A DNA stretch of 64,000 nt from an uncultured bacterium (GTDB lineage Bacteria > Bacillota > Clostridia > Peptostreptococcales > Anaerovoracaceae). Positions 44,670 to 52,781 of the stretch are shown in pieces (the stretch's first letter is position 1; each line of letters starts with the position of its first letter). The stretch is taken from contig CAJMLH010000001.1 of the NCBI GenBank assembly GCA_905214195.1, forward strand, positions 1-64,000, in the 5' to 3' direction. The translations under genes and the position numbers were made by a program. The notes below the pieces were generated by a model. It made no database searches, was not told where the DNA came from, and saw nothing but the letters and a program-made list of their open reading frames with translations.

Positions 44670-44703
44670 AAAGACTGCAAGCAAAAGCTTGCAGTCTTTT
44701 TTT
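44670..44703. terminator. bidirectional terminator before gpmI 3' end
   Basis: AAAGACTGCAAGC (44670-44682) and GCTTGCAGTCTTT (44687-44699) form a perfect 13-bp stem with an AAAA loop, followed by TTTT. Confidence 0.9.
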
Positions 44704-44713
44704 GATGTATAAC

Positions 44714-46240
44714 TTATACAAGAGGCTTTCCGGTCATTTCTCCCGGGATGGGAACACCGGTCAGCTTTAAAATAGTAGGCGCTATATCGCATAATTTGCC
44801 GCCTGCCATAATAGGACATGGATTTTCTGCTATATAAACGAGGGGAACAGGATTGGTGGAATGAGATGTAACGATATTACCGTCTCTATCTTTCATTTCA
44901 TCGGCATTACCATGATCTGCTGTAAGCAATATACGGCCGCCAACTTCAAGCATGGCTGACTCAATCTCTCCAACGCACTTATCCACTGCCTCGACAGCCT
45001 TGACCGCTGCGTCAAAATTGCCTGTATGTCCCACCATGTCGGCATTGGCAAAGTTCAAAATTATATAATCGTATTTAAGCGATTTTATTTCTTTAATGAC
45101 AGCCTCTGTCACTTCAGGTGCACTCATCTCAGGCTTAAGGTCGTATGTGGCAACCTTAGGTGATGGAATCAGAATTCTGTCCTCGTTGGGATTTGGTTTT
45201 TCCACGCCGCCGTTAAAGAAAAATGTGACATGAGCGTATTTTTCAGTCTCGGCAATTCTAAGCTGAGTATAACCAAGAGAAGAAAGATATTCTCCCAGAG
45301 TGTTTTTTATTACCGACGGAGGGAAAGCAACATCCACATTTGGCATGGTAGCGTCATATTGAGTCATGCATACATAGGACAAATCGTTTATAGGCGATTG
45401 ACCATTTTCATATCTGTCAAAACCATCGAATTCAGGGTCTGCAAAGCAACGAGTTATTTCTCTTGCTCTGTCGGGACGGAAATTACAGAATATTATGCTG
45501 TCGCCTGATTTAACTCCGGGGAAGCTGCCGCAGACGGTAGGTTTGATAAATTCGTCGGTATCACCGTTTTCGTATGCATTTGCAACTGCCTGACATCCTG
45601 TCAAAGCCGAAAGACCTTTGCATGATGTGAGAGCATCGTAAGCAAGCTTTACCCTTTCCCAGCGTTTATCTCTGTCCATGGCATAATATCTTCCCGAAAC
45701 CACTCCGATTGAAGCTTGCGGTATGTCTGAAATAAAGGCTTCCATGTCTTTCATATAATCTATGCCGGAAGTGGGAGGAACATCTCTGCCGTCCATGAAG
45801 CAGTGAACATATATTGGGGAAACATTTTCCGCTGAGGCCATTTTTATAACTGCTTTTATATGATCTATATGGCTGTGTACACCGCCGTCGGAAAGAAGCC
45901 CCATGACATGAAGGGCACCGCCCGTTGAAGATGCATGCTTCATAGCGTTAAGAAGCGCTGAGTTGCCGTTTAATATACCGTCATCTATAGCCTTGCTTAT
46001 GCGGGTAAGTTCTTGATAAACTATTCTGCCTGCACCGATATTAAGGTGTCCTACTTCTGAATTTCCCATTTGACCATCGGGAAGTCCTACAGCAAGTCCG
46101 CCGGCGCTTAACGAAGCAGACGGATATTCTTTGAATATTCTATGAAGATTCGGAAGATGGGCTGAGGCTATGGCGTTTCCATAGCTTTCAGTGTTAATAC
46201 CGAAACCGTCAAGTATCATCAACATAAAAGGTTTTTTCAT
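44714..46240 (-). CDS. gpmI: 2,3-bisphosphoglycerate-independent phosphoglycerate mutase
   Basis: The enzyme interconverts 3- and 2-phosphoglycerate in glycolysis. The 508-aa protein has the alkaline-phosphatase-like metal sites. MILDGFG is at 8-14, and the phosphoserine motif GQMGNSEVGHLNIGAG contains Ser61. MDGRDVPPTSG, NFANADMVGHTGN and LLTADHGNADEM are near the C-terminal catalytic region. The ATG follows AAGGAGGAAAAA. It is monocistronic here; in many Clostridia it sits with pgk, tpi and eno, which are not in this window. Confidence 0.97.
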   Translation of the reverse strand: MKKPFMLMILDGFGINTESYGNAIASAHLPNLHRIFKEYPSASLSAGGLAVGLPDGQMGNSEVGHLNIGAGRIVYQELTRISKAIDDGILNGNSALLNAMKHASSTGGALHVMGLLSDGGVHSHIDHIKAVIKMASAENVSPIYVHCFMDGRDVPPTSGIDYMKDMEAFISDIPQASIGVVSGRYYAMDRDKRWERVKLAYDALTSCKGLSALTGCQAVANAYENGDTDEFIKPTVCGSFPGVKSGDSIIFCNFRPDRAREITRCFADPEFDGFDRYENGQSPINDLSYVCMTQYDATMPNVDVAFPPSVIKNTLGEYLSSLGYTQLRIAETEKYAHVTFFFNGGVEKPNPNEDRILIPSPKVATYDLKPEMSAPEVTEAVIKEIKSLKYDYIILNFANADMVGHTGNFDAAVKAVEAVDKCVGEIESAMLEVGGRILLTADHGNADEMKDRDGNIVTSHSTNPVPLVYIAENPCPIMAGGKLCDIAPTILKLTGVPIPGEMTGKPLV

Positions 46241-46297
46241 TTTTTCCTCCTTGAAGCAGCACCAAACAGCCGCTTTTTGTGATTGTAACTATAGATA

Positions 46298-46326
46298 AAT
46301 ATACCACAAAACGCTTGTCATTGTAA
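46298..46326 (-). promoter_or_regulatory. promoter for gpmI
   Basis: On the minus strand TTACAA (46326-46321) and TATATT (46303-46298) are separated by 17 bp, with TG one base before the -10. Confidence 0.6.
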
Positions 46327-46384
46327 TAATAATTTTCCGAGTGATTATACCCCCTGTTTTATTGGACTTACTACAATAAAACAA

Positions 46385-46413
46385 ATGACGATACTTGGAT
46401 AAAATGATATAAT
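46385..46413 (+). promoter_or_regulatory. promoter for addA
   Basis: ATGACG (46385-46390) and TATAAT (46408-46413) are separated by 17 bp. It gives addA its own start and overlaps the ATG of the short upstream frame. Confidence 0.5.
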
Positions 46414-46522
46414 GTATAAGAAATATGATTTAAACGCAGGAAATGCAAGGTATGTACAGTTGCATGAAAAAGACGGCGATATCTTACAGATAAGGGGTTT
46501 AGACTCGGATGAATTGGACTAA
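46412..46522 (+). pseudogene. possible C-terminal remnant of addB
   Basis: A 36-codon frame ends at TAA 46520, overlapping the first codons of addA, as addB often does. Its product (YKKYDLNAGNARYVQLHEKD, then a GDILQI stretch) resembles the FDxxxxGNxYRxL tail of AddB by eye. It has no SD, and its ATG lies inside the -10 box of the addA promoter, so it is unlikely to be translated. Confidence 0.35.
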
Positions 46523-49500
46523 AGAACAACAAGAAGCTATAGAGCTGAGAGGAAAAAATATATTGGTTTCGGCAGCAGCAGGCTCAGGTAAGACTGCTGT
46601 CCTTGTAGAACGGATAAAACGGTTGATTCTTGATGAAGGCAGTTCCATAGACCGTATGCTTATAGTGACTTTTACCAATGCGGCGGCTTCTGAAATGAAA
46701 GAGAAGATAAGGAAAGCAATAACAAAAGAGGCAGAAAAACAAGCGGAATTCAGTGAAAATCTGCCGGGTGGAAAAGAAAAGGCAGCGTTTTTTAAAAGAC
46801 AAATGAATCTGCTGTCAACGGCCAATATAAGTACATTCCATTCCTTTGCTCTTGAAGTTATAAGAAGATATTTTTATTTGATAGGAATAGAGCCAAACTT
46901 TAAAATCTGCGACAGTACGCAGGAAACTCTTCTTAAGGGAGAAGCTATGGATCAGCTCCTTGAGGAACTTTTTGAGGAGGGGGACGGCAGGTTTTTCCGA
47001 TTTTTGAAATGCTACAGCGGTGACAGGGATGAAAAGCGTTTCAGAGAACTTTTGAATAATTGTTACAATACAATAAGAAGTTTGCCGGAACCTTTCGTTT
47101 GGGTAAGAGACAGCGTTGAGCGGCTTTGTGGTGGGAATGGAGCCGGAGACGACAAAACATTGGGGTTCATATTTGAATTGGCTTTGGAAAAATTGACTTC
47201 GGCTGCAATGATGATTGGATATAACTTACGGATTGCCGAGGAGAACAATTTAGCGGGGCTTATTGATTTATCATCTGATGACCAGAAAAATATAAATACG
47301 CTTAAGGCTATGATTTACGAAAGCAGCGGCAGGGAACTTTATGAATCATTGCGAGATGCCCTTGGTTCTTTCAAACTGCGAACCATGAGCAGCAAGATTT
47401 TTGCTTCGGCTGAGAATGGAGATACACTTAAAAAAATCGTTACGGATAATAGAAACAGCGCTAAAAAGATTATCAGAAATTTGAAAGAAGTGTACTTTTC
47501 CTACAGCATTGATGAAATGGCCAATGAAATGGCAAAGACTTATGATTCCGCTCTTTATATGGAAGAATTGCTGAAACGATACGACAGAATTTACAGTTTG
47601 AAAAAGCGTGAAAAGAATTTGACGGACTTCGGTGATATAGAGCATTATGCATACAGCATATTGAAAAATCAAGAGGCGGCGGATTTTTACCGCAATCGGT
47701 TTGAACATATATTTATAGATGAGTACCAAGACAGCAATGTGATACAGGAAGCCCTTGTGGACTTGATAAAGCGGCCCGATAATTTGTTTATGGTAGGAGA
47801 TATTAAACAAAGTATATATAAGTTCAGATTGGCTGAGCCTGAAATTTTTCAGAAAAAATACAGTATGTATGCATCAGGAGAAGAAGACTCTGTAAAAATA
47901 GATTTGAATAAAAATTTCAGAAGTAAGCAGCCGGTAGTTGATTTCATAAACTGCATATTTGAAAACATAATGGAGGGGTATGACGATAATGCCAAGCTTT
48001 ATGCAGGCAATCCCGATGCCGATATGTGTACTGCTGTGCCACAGATGTTGCTTACTCAGGTTCCGTGGGACGAGAATTCAGAAATAGATGAGGAACTTAA
48101 GAATATAATAAAAGCGGAGAAAGAAGCATATGCAGCCGCAGCAGTAATCCGCAATTCGCTGGGAGATATAATTTTTGACAGCAAAAGAGGGCTAAAAAGA
48201 CCTTTAGAAAAGAGGGATATAGTAATACTGATGCGTGGTGTCAGAAATTACGGAGATATTTTTTACAAAATTTTAAGTGAAAATAATATTCCTGCGTACA
48301 TAGATGATAACGATGGATTTTTCGATACAATGGAAATTGACGCTTTTCTTTCGGCCCTTTATGTAATAGATAACCCAAAGCAAGATATTCATCTGTTGAC
48401 TCTTATGCGTTCGGAGATGTTGGGATTTTCCATAGAAGAAATGGTAAAGATAAGGATTCAATTCAAAGAATCTTCATATTATGATGCTTTTTTATCTTAC
48501 GGTAACAGCGGCAGCGATGAAGAATTGGCTTGCAAATGCAGAGATTCTTTTGAGAAGATACAAGAATGGCAAGAGCTTAGCAAGATAATGCCTCTTGATG
48601 AATTCGTGTGGAAACTGATGTTAAACACAGGATTTTATATTGCTATGGGAGCAATGCCATCAGGCGGACAAAGACAAGCAAACTTAAGAGCCTTAACCGA
48701 TAAAGCAGCAGCGTACCAGGATGTATCGGGAAGTTCACTTTACGGATTTATAAGGTATATAGAGGCTGTTAAAGAAAAGAAAGTAACTATGGGACAAGTT
48801 AAGATGCTTGGTGAAAATGATGATTTGGTTCGCATAATGACTGTTCATAAATCCAAGGGTCTGGAGTTTCCTATGGTCATACTTTCCGGGTATTGCCGCA
48901 GGCTTAATTACAGTACCGCCGGCAAGTCACCTGTATTTCATAAAGATCTTGGTATGGGTTTTCCGATAATTGATCCCGGAGCCGGATGGTACCGCACGAC
49001 GCTTTTGCAGAATATGATAAAAGAAAAGTTCAGAAAAGAGGAAGCAGACGAAGAAAAAAGGATTCTTTATGTGGCACTTACAAGGGCGATGGATAGGCTC
49101 ATATTGCTTGGAATTTGCCCGGATATACAAAAGGAAACAGAGCGCATATCAAGCAAGGCTCCGGCTTCTGACAGTTATTGGTCCATGACAGGTAGGGTAA
49201 TTCGTGAAAACTACGGAATAGGAGTTATCGGCGACGAGAAAATTATAGGTCTTTCTAAAGGCAGACGACGGAGTATAGATGATATGCTTAAGCTTATGGA
49301 TGAATGTGCGAACATTCAGGTGTCGCCTGACATAGAAAGAATGATGACATTTGAGTATCCGCATGAGAGAGCGTTAAATGTTAGAAGTAAGTATTCAGTA
49401 AGCGATATAAACGGCAGCGGCCGCAGGGCAATAGAGGACTTGGAACAGCCGGATTTTGCATCTGCAAAGGAGAAGATTAGGTCAATGTCTCGAGGCACTG

Positions 49501-49967
49501 TATATCATGCTGTTTTGGAACACATGGATATTGCTTTAGCTGCAAAGGAGAGGGAATCATATATTGCCAAGCTTTTGAAGTCGATGATTGAAAATGAATT
49601 GCTCACATATGATGAAGCAGAAATCGTAGATGCAGATAAACTTGTGTCCTTTGCATCTTCAGAACTTGGAAAGAGAATTATATCAAGCAGCAGAGTGGAA
49701 AGGGAGAAACGATTCAATTTCATGACGGAACATGATGGAAGTAAGGTGATAATACGAGGTATAATAGATTGCTTTTTTGAGGAAGAAGATGGAATTGTAC
49801 TTTTGGATTACAAAACAGGAAACTATAAGGCAAAAGCTGCCGATATTAAAATGCGTTACGGCGTGCAGATGGAACTTTACAGAAAGGCTCTTGAAGCCGC
49901 CTATGGCAAGCGGGTGAAAGAAATGTACATTTATCTGACCGACAGCGGCAGAATAGTGGAAATATAA
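46509..49967 (+). CDS. addA: ATP-dependent helicase/nuclease AddA
   Basis: This is the large subunit of the AddAB double-strand break resection enzyme. The 1152-aa protein has the UvrD-type Walker A SAAAGSGKTAVLVERI (21-36), Walker B FIDEYQDSN near 400, MVGDIKQSIYKFRLAEP, and the helicase motif TVHKSKGLEFPMVI near 778. The C-terminal PD-(D/E)XK nuclease has IRGIIDCFF and LLDYKTGNYK. AddB, with its Fe-S cluster, is required in known systems, but no full addB precedes it. The SD is weak (AAGGGG about 12 nt from the ATG). Confidence 0.95.
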   Translation: MNWTKEQQEAIELRGKNILVSAAAGSGKTAVLVERIKRLILDEGSSIDRMLIVTFTNAAASEMKEKIRKAITKEAEKQAEFSENLPGGKEKAAFFKRQMNLLSTANISTFHSFALEVIRRYFYLIGIEPNFKICDSTQETLLKGEAMDQLLEELFEEGDGRFFRFLKCYSGDRDEKRFRELLNNCYNTIRSLPEPFVWVRDSVERLCGGNGAGDDKTLGFIFELALEKLTSAAMMIGYNLRIAEENNLAGLIDLSSDDQKNINTLKAMIYESSGRELYESLRDALGSFKLRTMSSKIFASAENGDTLKKIVTDNRNSAKKIIRNLKEVYFSYSIDEMANEMAKTYDSALYMEELLKRYDRIYSLKKREKNLTDFGDIEHYAYSILKNQEAADFYRNRFEHIFIDEYQDSNVIQEALVDLIKRPDNLFMVGDIKQSIYKFRLAEPEIFQKKYSMYASGEEDSVKIDLNKNFRSKQPVVDFINCIFENIMEGYDDNAKLYAGNPDADMCTAVPQMLLTQVPWDENSEIDEELKNIIKAEKEAYAAAAVIRNSLGDIIFDSKRGLKRPLEKRDIVILMRGVRNYGDIFYKILSENNIPAYIDDNDGFFDTMEIDAFLSALYVIDNPKQDIHLLTLMRSEMLGFSIEEMVKIRIQFKESSYYDAFLSYGNSGSDEELACKCRDSFEKIQEWQELSKIMPLDEFVWKLMLNTGFYIAMGAMPSGGQRQANLRALTDKAAAYQDVSGSSLYGFIRYIEAVKEKKVTMGQVKMLGENDDLVRIMTVHKSKGLEFPMVILSGYCRRLNYSTAGKSPVFHKDLGMGFPIIDPGAGWYRTTLLQNMIKEKFRKEEADEEKRILYVALTRAMDRLILLGICPDIQKETERISSKAPASDSYWSMTGRVIRENYGIGVIGDEKIIGLSKGRRRSIDDMLKLMDECANIQVSPDIERMMTFEYPHERALNVRSKYSVSDINGSGRRAIEDLEQPDFASAKEKIRSMSRGTVYHAVLEHMDIALAAKERESYIAKLLKSMIENELLTYDEAEIVDADKLVSFASSELGKRIISSSRVEREKRFNFMTEHDGSKVIIRGIIDCFFEEEDGIVLLDYKTGNYKAKAADIKMRYGVQMELYRKALEAAYGKRVKEMYIYLTDSGRIVEI

Positions 49968-49987
49968 ACAAAATAAAGAAATAAAAA

Positions 49988-50043
49988 ATGAACCGGCTCT
50001 CAAAAATCGAATCAGTAATCTGATTTTGGAAGAGTCGGTTCAT
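49988..50043. terminator. bidirectional terminator between addA and popT
   Basis: ATGAACCGGCTCT (49988-50000) pairs with AGAGTCGGTTCAT (50031-50043), with an inner AATCAG/CTGATT stem. A-runs lie on the left. Confidence 0.8.
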
Positions 50044-50044
50044 C

Positions 50045-50860
50045 TTAATTTTCCGGCCTTTTGACATCCATAAAGCGTGCAGCGACAAATCCTGCTGCGA
50101 AAAATGCGATACTTGCAAAGAGTTGCCCTGCACCGGTGAAAGATGTCGGAACAATCATAAGCACAGATGATATTACAAAGCCTATAATAACTTTTGACAA
50201 AACGGAATAATGTTCTTCTATGAGTCGGTTCATGATTTTGGCACTTACCGCTACGGTTATTATAAATCCTATCATCATAGGAATGAGCACGCTCATATTG
50301 AGATTTCCGATGCCCTCTGCCATAGGCTGATAAAGACCCATAAAAAGCAGTATGGACGAGGAGCTTAATCCCGGAACCACCATGCTAAGTCCCCATATGG
50401 CTCCGCAGAAAACAAACCATCCAAAGTTAGCCTGTATGGAATTGCCCATGTCATTTTCCAATATGTTAAAGAATACAAATGATGTTAAAAGTGCTATTAT
50501 AAGGTAAGTCCAGCCTTTTTGATAACCTGCTTCGGAGGATTTTTTTATTAAGTCCGGTACTGTTCCGCATATTAGACCACAGAAAAGAGATATGGCCGCA
50601 ACTGCGGAGGCTGCAAGAAAGCTCTCGACGACTTTTGCAAGCAGTACGAAGCCTACACCGCCGCCGATAAGTACAGGCAGGAGTATATGGAAGTTCGTTT
50701 TGAAAGTGCTGCGAGGGTGTGATAAAAATGACATCATAGGCTCATATATTCCAAACGCAACACAGAGAACACCGCCGCTTATTCCCGGCAAAATCGCACC
50801 GGTTCCGATAAGCGCTCCTTGAAAAAAACGAAGCAGATAAGTTTTCCACTTGGTTGTCAT
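50045..50860 (-). CDS. popT: DUF368 polyprenyl-phosphate translocase (PopT-like)
   Basis: The 271-aa integral membrane protein has about eight hydrophobic segments. It carries the DUF368 signatures GALIGTGAILPGISGG near the N-terminus and SMVVPGLSSSSILLFMG in the second half, an internal repeat. DUF368 proteins return undecaprenyl phosphate to the inner leaflet for envelope synthesis. ATG 50860 lies 5 nt after GAGGAA; a TTG at 50875 in frame overlaps that site. It is monocistronic. Confidence 0.88.
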   Translation of the reverse strand: MTTKWKTYLLRFFQGALIGTGAILPGISGGVLCVAFGIYEPMMSFLSHPRSTFKTNFHILLPVLIGGGVGFVLLAKVVESFLAASAVAAISLFCGLICGTVPDLIKKSSEAGYQKGWTYLIIALLTSFVFFNILENDMGNSIQANFGWFVFCGAIWGLSMVVPGLSSSSILLFMGLYQPMAEGIGNLNMSVLIPMMIGFIITVAVSAKIMNRLIEEHYSVLSKVIIGFVISSVLMIVPTSFTGAGQLFASIAFFAAGFVAARFMDVKRPEN

Positions 50861-50991
50861 ATATTTGTTCCTCAATAATTAAAAGTTTTCTATAGATGCT
50901 ATGTCGTATAAAAAGACATATTATGATTTTATCACAAAAATAATTTATACTCAAGAAAAAAGGCCTCAATCACATTAAATCATCATAATCA

Positions 50992-51023
50992 AAAGAGCAT
51001 GAGGGTAAAACCTCATGCTCTTT
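50992..51023 (-). terminator. terminator of gdhA
   Basis: AAAGAGCATGAGG (50992-51004) pairs with CCTCATGCTCTTT (51011-51023) over 13 bp. T-rich sequence follows on the minus strand. Confidence 0.85.
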
Positions 51024-51043
51024 ATGTAAATCAAATGTTTATA

Positions 51044-52387
51044 TTATACAACGCCCTGAGCCATCATAGCTTCTGCAACTTTTTCAAAACCTGCAATGTT
51101 AGCGCCGGCTACCAAGTTGTAACCTAAGCCGTATTTTTCGCAAGCTTCAGCAGCGTGCTTATGGATGTTAACCATGATAGTTTCAAGCTGTTCGTAAACC
51201 TGAGCAGGTGAGAATACAGTGTGTCCTGCATTCTGTCCCATTTCGATACATGAGCAAGCAACTCCGCCGGCATTTGCAGCCTTTGAAGGTCCTACTACTA
51301 CACCGTTATCCATCAGGTAAGTAAGAGCTTCGTTAGTTGTAGGCATGTTGGAACCTTCGCAGAGGTACTTACAACCGTTAGCAACCATAGTCTGAGCATC
51401 TTCAATGCGGATTTCGTTCTGAGTAGCGCAAGGAATGTAAAGGTCAGCCTTAACTTCCCAAGGTTTCTTGCTTGCAAAGAACTTAGCACCAGGGAACTTG
51501 TCTGCATAAGGAGCGCAGATGTTCTTTCCGGAGTTTCTGAGTTCCAGCATGTAGTCAACTTTTTCACCTGTAACACCATCTTCGTCATAGATGTATCCGT
51601 CCGGACCGGAGATAGTGATTACTTTAGCGCCTAATTCGTTGAGTTTCTTTACTGTACCCCAGGATACATTACCGAAACCGGAAACTGCAACTGTCTTGCC
51701 CTTTAATTCTTCTCCGCAGTGTTTCAGCATTTCTCTTGCAAAGAATACGATACCGTAGCCTGTAGCTTCAGTTCTTCCTGCAAGTCCGCCGTATGAAAGG
51801 CCTTTTCCTGTAAGTACGCCTTCGTATCTGTCAACGATTCTCTTGTACTGTCCGAACAGGTAGCCGATTTCTCTTGCACCTACACCTAAGTCTCCGGCAG
51901 GAACATCAGTGTTAGGTCCGATATGTCTGTATAATTCAGTCATGAAAGCCTGGCAGAATCTCATGATTTCCGCATCGGATTTTCCGTTAGGGTCAAAGTC
52001 TGCACCGCCCTTGCCGCCGCCGATAGGAAGACCGGTTAAGCTGTTCTTAAAGATCTGTTCAAATCCGAGGAACTTGATGATTCCAGGATATACATTAGGA
52101 GCAAATCTGATACCGCCCTTGTAAGGTCCAAGTGCGCTGTTGAACTGGTATCTGTATCCTCTGTTTACCTGAACATCTCCGTTATCGTCGGTCCAAACTA
52201 CTCTGAATGAGATTCCTCTTTCAGGTTCTATAAGTCTTTCAATGAGACCGGCTTTTACATACTCAGGATGAGCTTCAAGAACCGGTTCGATTGACTTTAA
52301 AACTTCTTCTACAGTCTGGTGAAATTCAGGTTCGCCTGGATTTCTTTTTTTAGCAAGTTCAATGTACTTGTCAACAATGTTTGCCAT
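51044..52387 (-). CDS. gdhA: glutamate dehydrogenase (NADP-type, hexameric)
   Basis: The enzyme interconverts glutamate and 2-oxoglutarate plus ammonia. The 447-aa protein has the substrate domain with YKGGIRFAPNVYPGIIKFLGF and the catalytic GGGKGGADFDPNGKS near 123-137. The nucleotide-binding domain has VAVSGFGNVSWGTVKKL near 233 and CEGSNMPTT near 340. The length is that of the small hexameric family. The codon choice is strongly biased, indicating high expression. An AGGAG site precedes the ATG. Confidence 0.96.
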   Translation of the reverse strand: MANIVDKYIELAKKRNPGEPEFHQTVEEVLKSIEPVLEAHPEYVKAGLIERLIEPERGISFRVVWTDDNGDVQVNRGYRYQFNSALGPYKGGIRFAPNVYPGIIKFLGFEQIFKNSLTGLPIGGGKGGADFDPNGKSDAEIMRFCQAFMTELYRHIGPNTDVPAGDLGVGAREIGYLFGQYKRIVDRYEGVLTGKGLSYGGLAGRTEATGYGIVFFAREMLKHCGEELKGKTVAVSGFGNVSWGTVKKLNELGAKVITISGPDGYIYDEDGVTGEKVDYMLELRNSGKNICAPYADKFPGAKFFASKKPWEVKADLYIPCATQNEIRIEDAQTMVANGCKYLCEGSNMPTTNEALTYLMDNGVVVGPSKAANAGGVACSCIEMGQNAGHTVFSPAQVYEQLETIMVNIHKHAAEACEKYGLGYNLVAGANIAGFEKVAEAMMAQGVV

Positions 52388-52453
52388 GGTTAATCTCCTC
52401 TTCTCTTTAACATTATCGTTTTGTTACTAATACAACAAAGTCTTTATATTCTC

Positions 52454-52482
52454 AATTTAACACTATCTAAATGCTTTGTCAA
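52454..52482 (-). promoter_or_regulatory. sigma-A promoter for gdhA
   Basis: On the minus strand TTGACA (52482-52477) and TAAATT (52459-52454) are separated by 17 bp. Confidence 0.7.
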
Positions 52483-52586
52483 CACCGTGTATACAATATT
52501 CTTTTGTTCTTTTTTTTGTTCAATTTTGTAGCAGAATTTTTAAGAATATTAAACAAAATTATGGTTTGAAATCCTAAACTTGCGCC

Positions 52587-52616
52587 TTGCCAAAGTTTAT
52601 ATCATTGATATATAAT
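52587..52616 (+). promoter_or_regulatory. promoter for the mgtE leader and mgtE
   Basis: TTGCCA (52587-52592) and TATAAT (52611-52616) are separated by 18 bp. The predicted start is near 52623, about 30 nt before the leader ORF. Confidence 0.7.
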
Positions 52617-52653
52617 AGAATAGTTAAGGAATAAATAGAAAAGGAGAAGAAAT

Positions 52654-52725
52654 ATGGACGCTGTTCCTGACGGGAAAATTTACAATACTGAAAAAACTCC
52701 TGTTTTATTCCGGGAAAAACGATGA
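52654..52725 (+). CDS. 23-aa leader peptide upstream of mgtE
   Basis: ATG 52654 follows AAAGGAGAAG by 5-6 nt and opens a 23-codon frame beginning MDAVPDGK and ending FREKR. The stop (52723-52725) lies 1 nt before a hairpin whose 3' arm includes part of the mgtE SD. A ribosome ending on this frame would cover the 5' arm. Position, SD strength and the downstream hairpin suggest a regulatory leader rather than a functional protein. Confidence 0.55.
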   Translation: MDAVPDGKIYNTEKTPVLFREKR

Positions 52726-52726
52726 T

Positions 52727-52781
52727 TTGAAATCTCCGTTTGTCTCGGAATGACGGGGCAAATGAAAGGAGGAGATTTCGA
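52727..52781 (+). promoter_or_regulatory. SD-sequestering hairpin upstream of mgtE
   Basis: GAAATCTCC (52729-52737) pairs perfectly with GGAGATTTC (52771-52779), extended by flanking U-G and U-A pairs. An inner stem TTTGTCTC/GGGGCAAA (52739-52746/52755-52762) stacks on it. The 3' arm contains half of AAAGGAGGAG, the mgtE ribosome site. Confidence 0.55.

Noticed and set aside
52617..52780. M-box (ykoK) magnesium riboswitch upstream of mgtE
   Set aside because: The leader is too short and none of the M-box consensus blocks are visible. A short ORF and a simple hairpin occupy the space instead.
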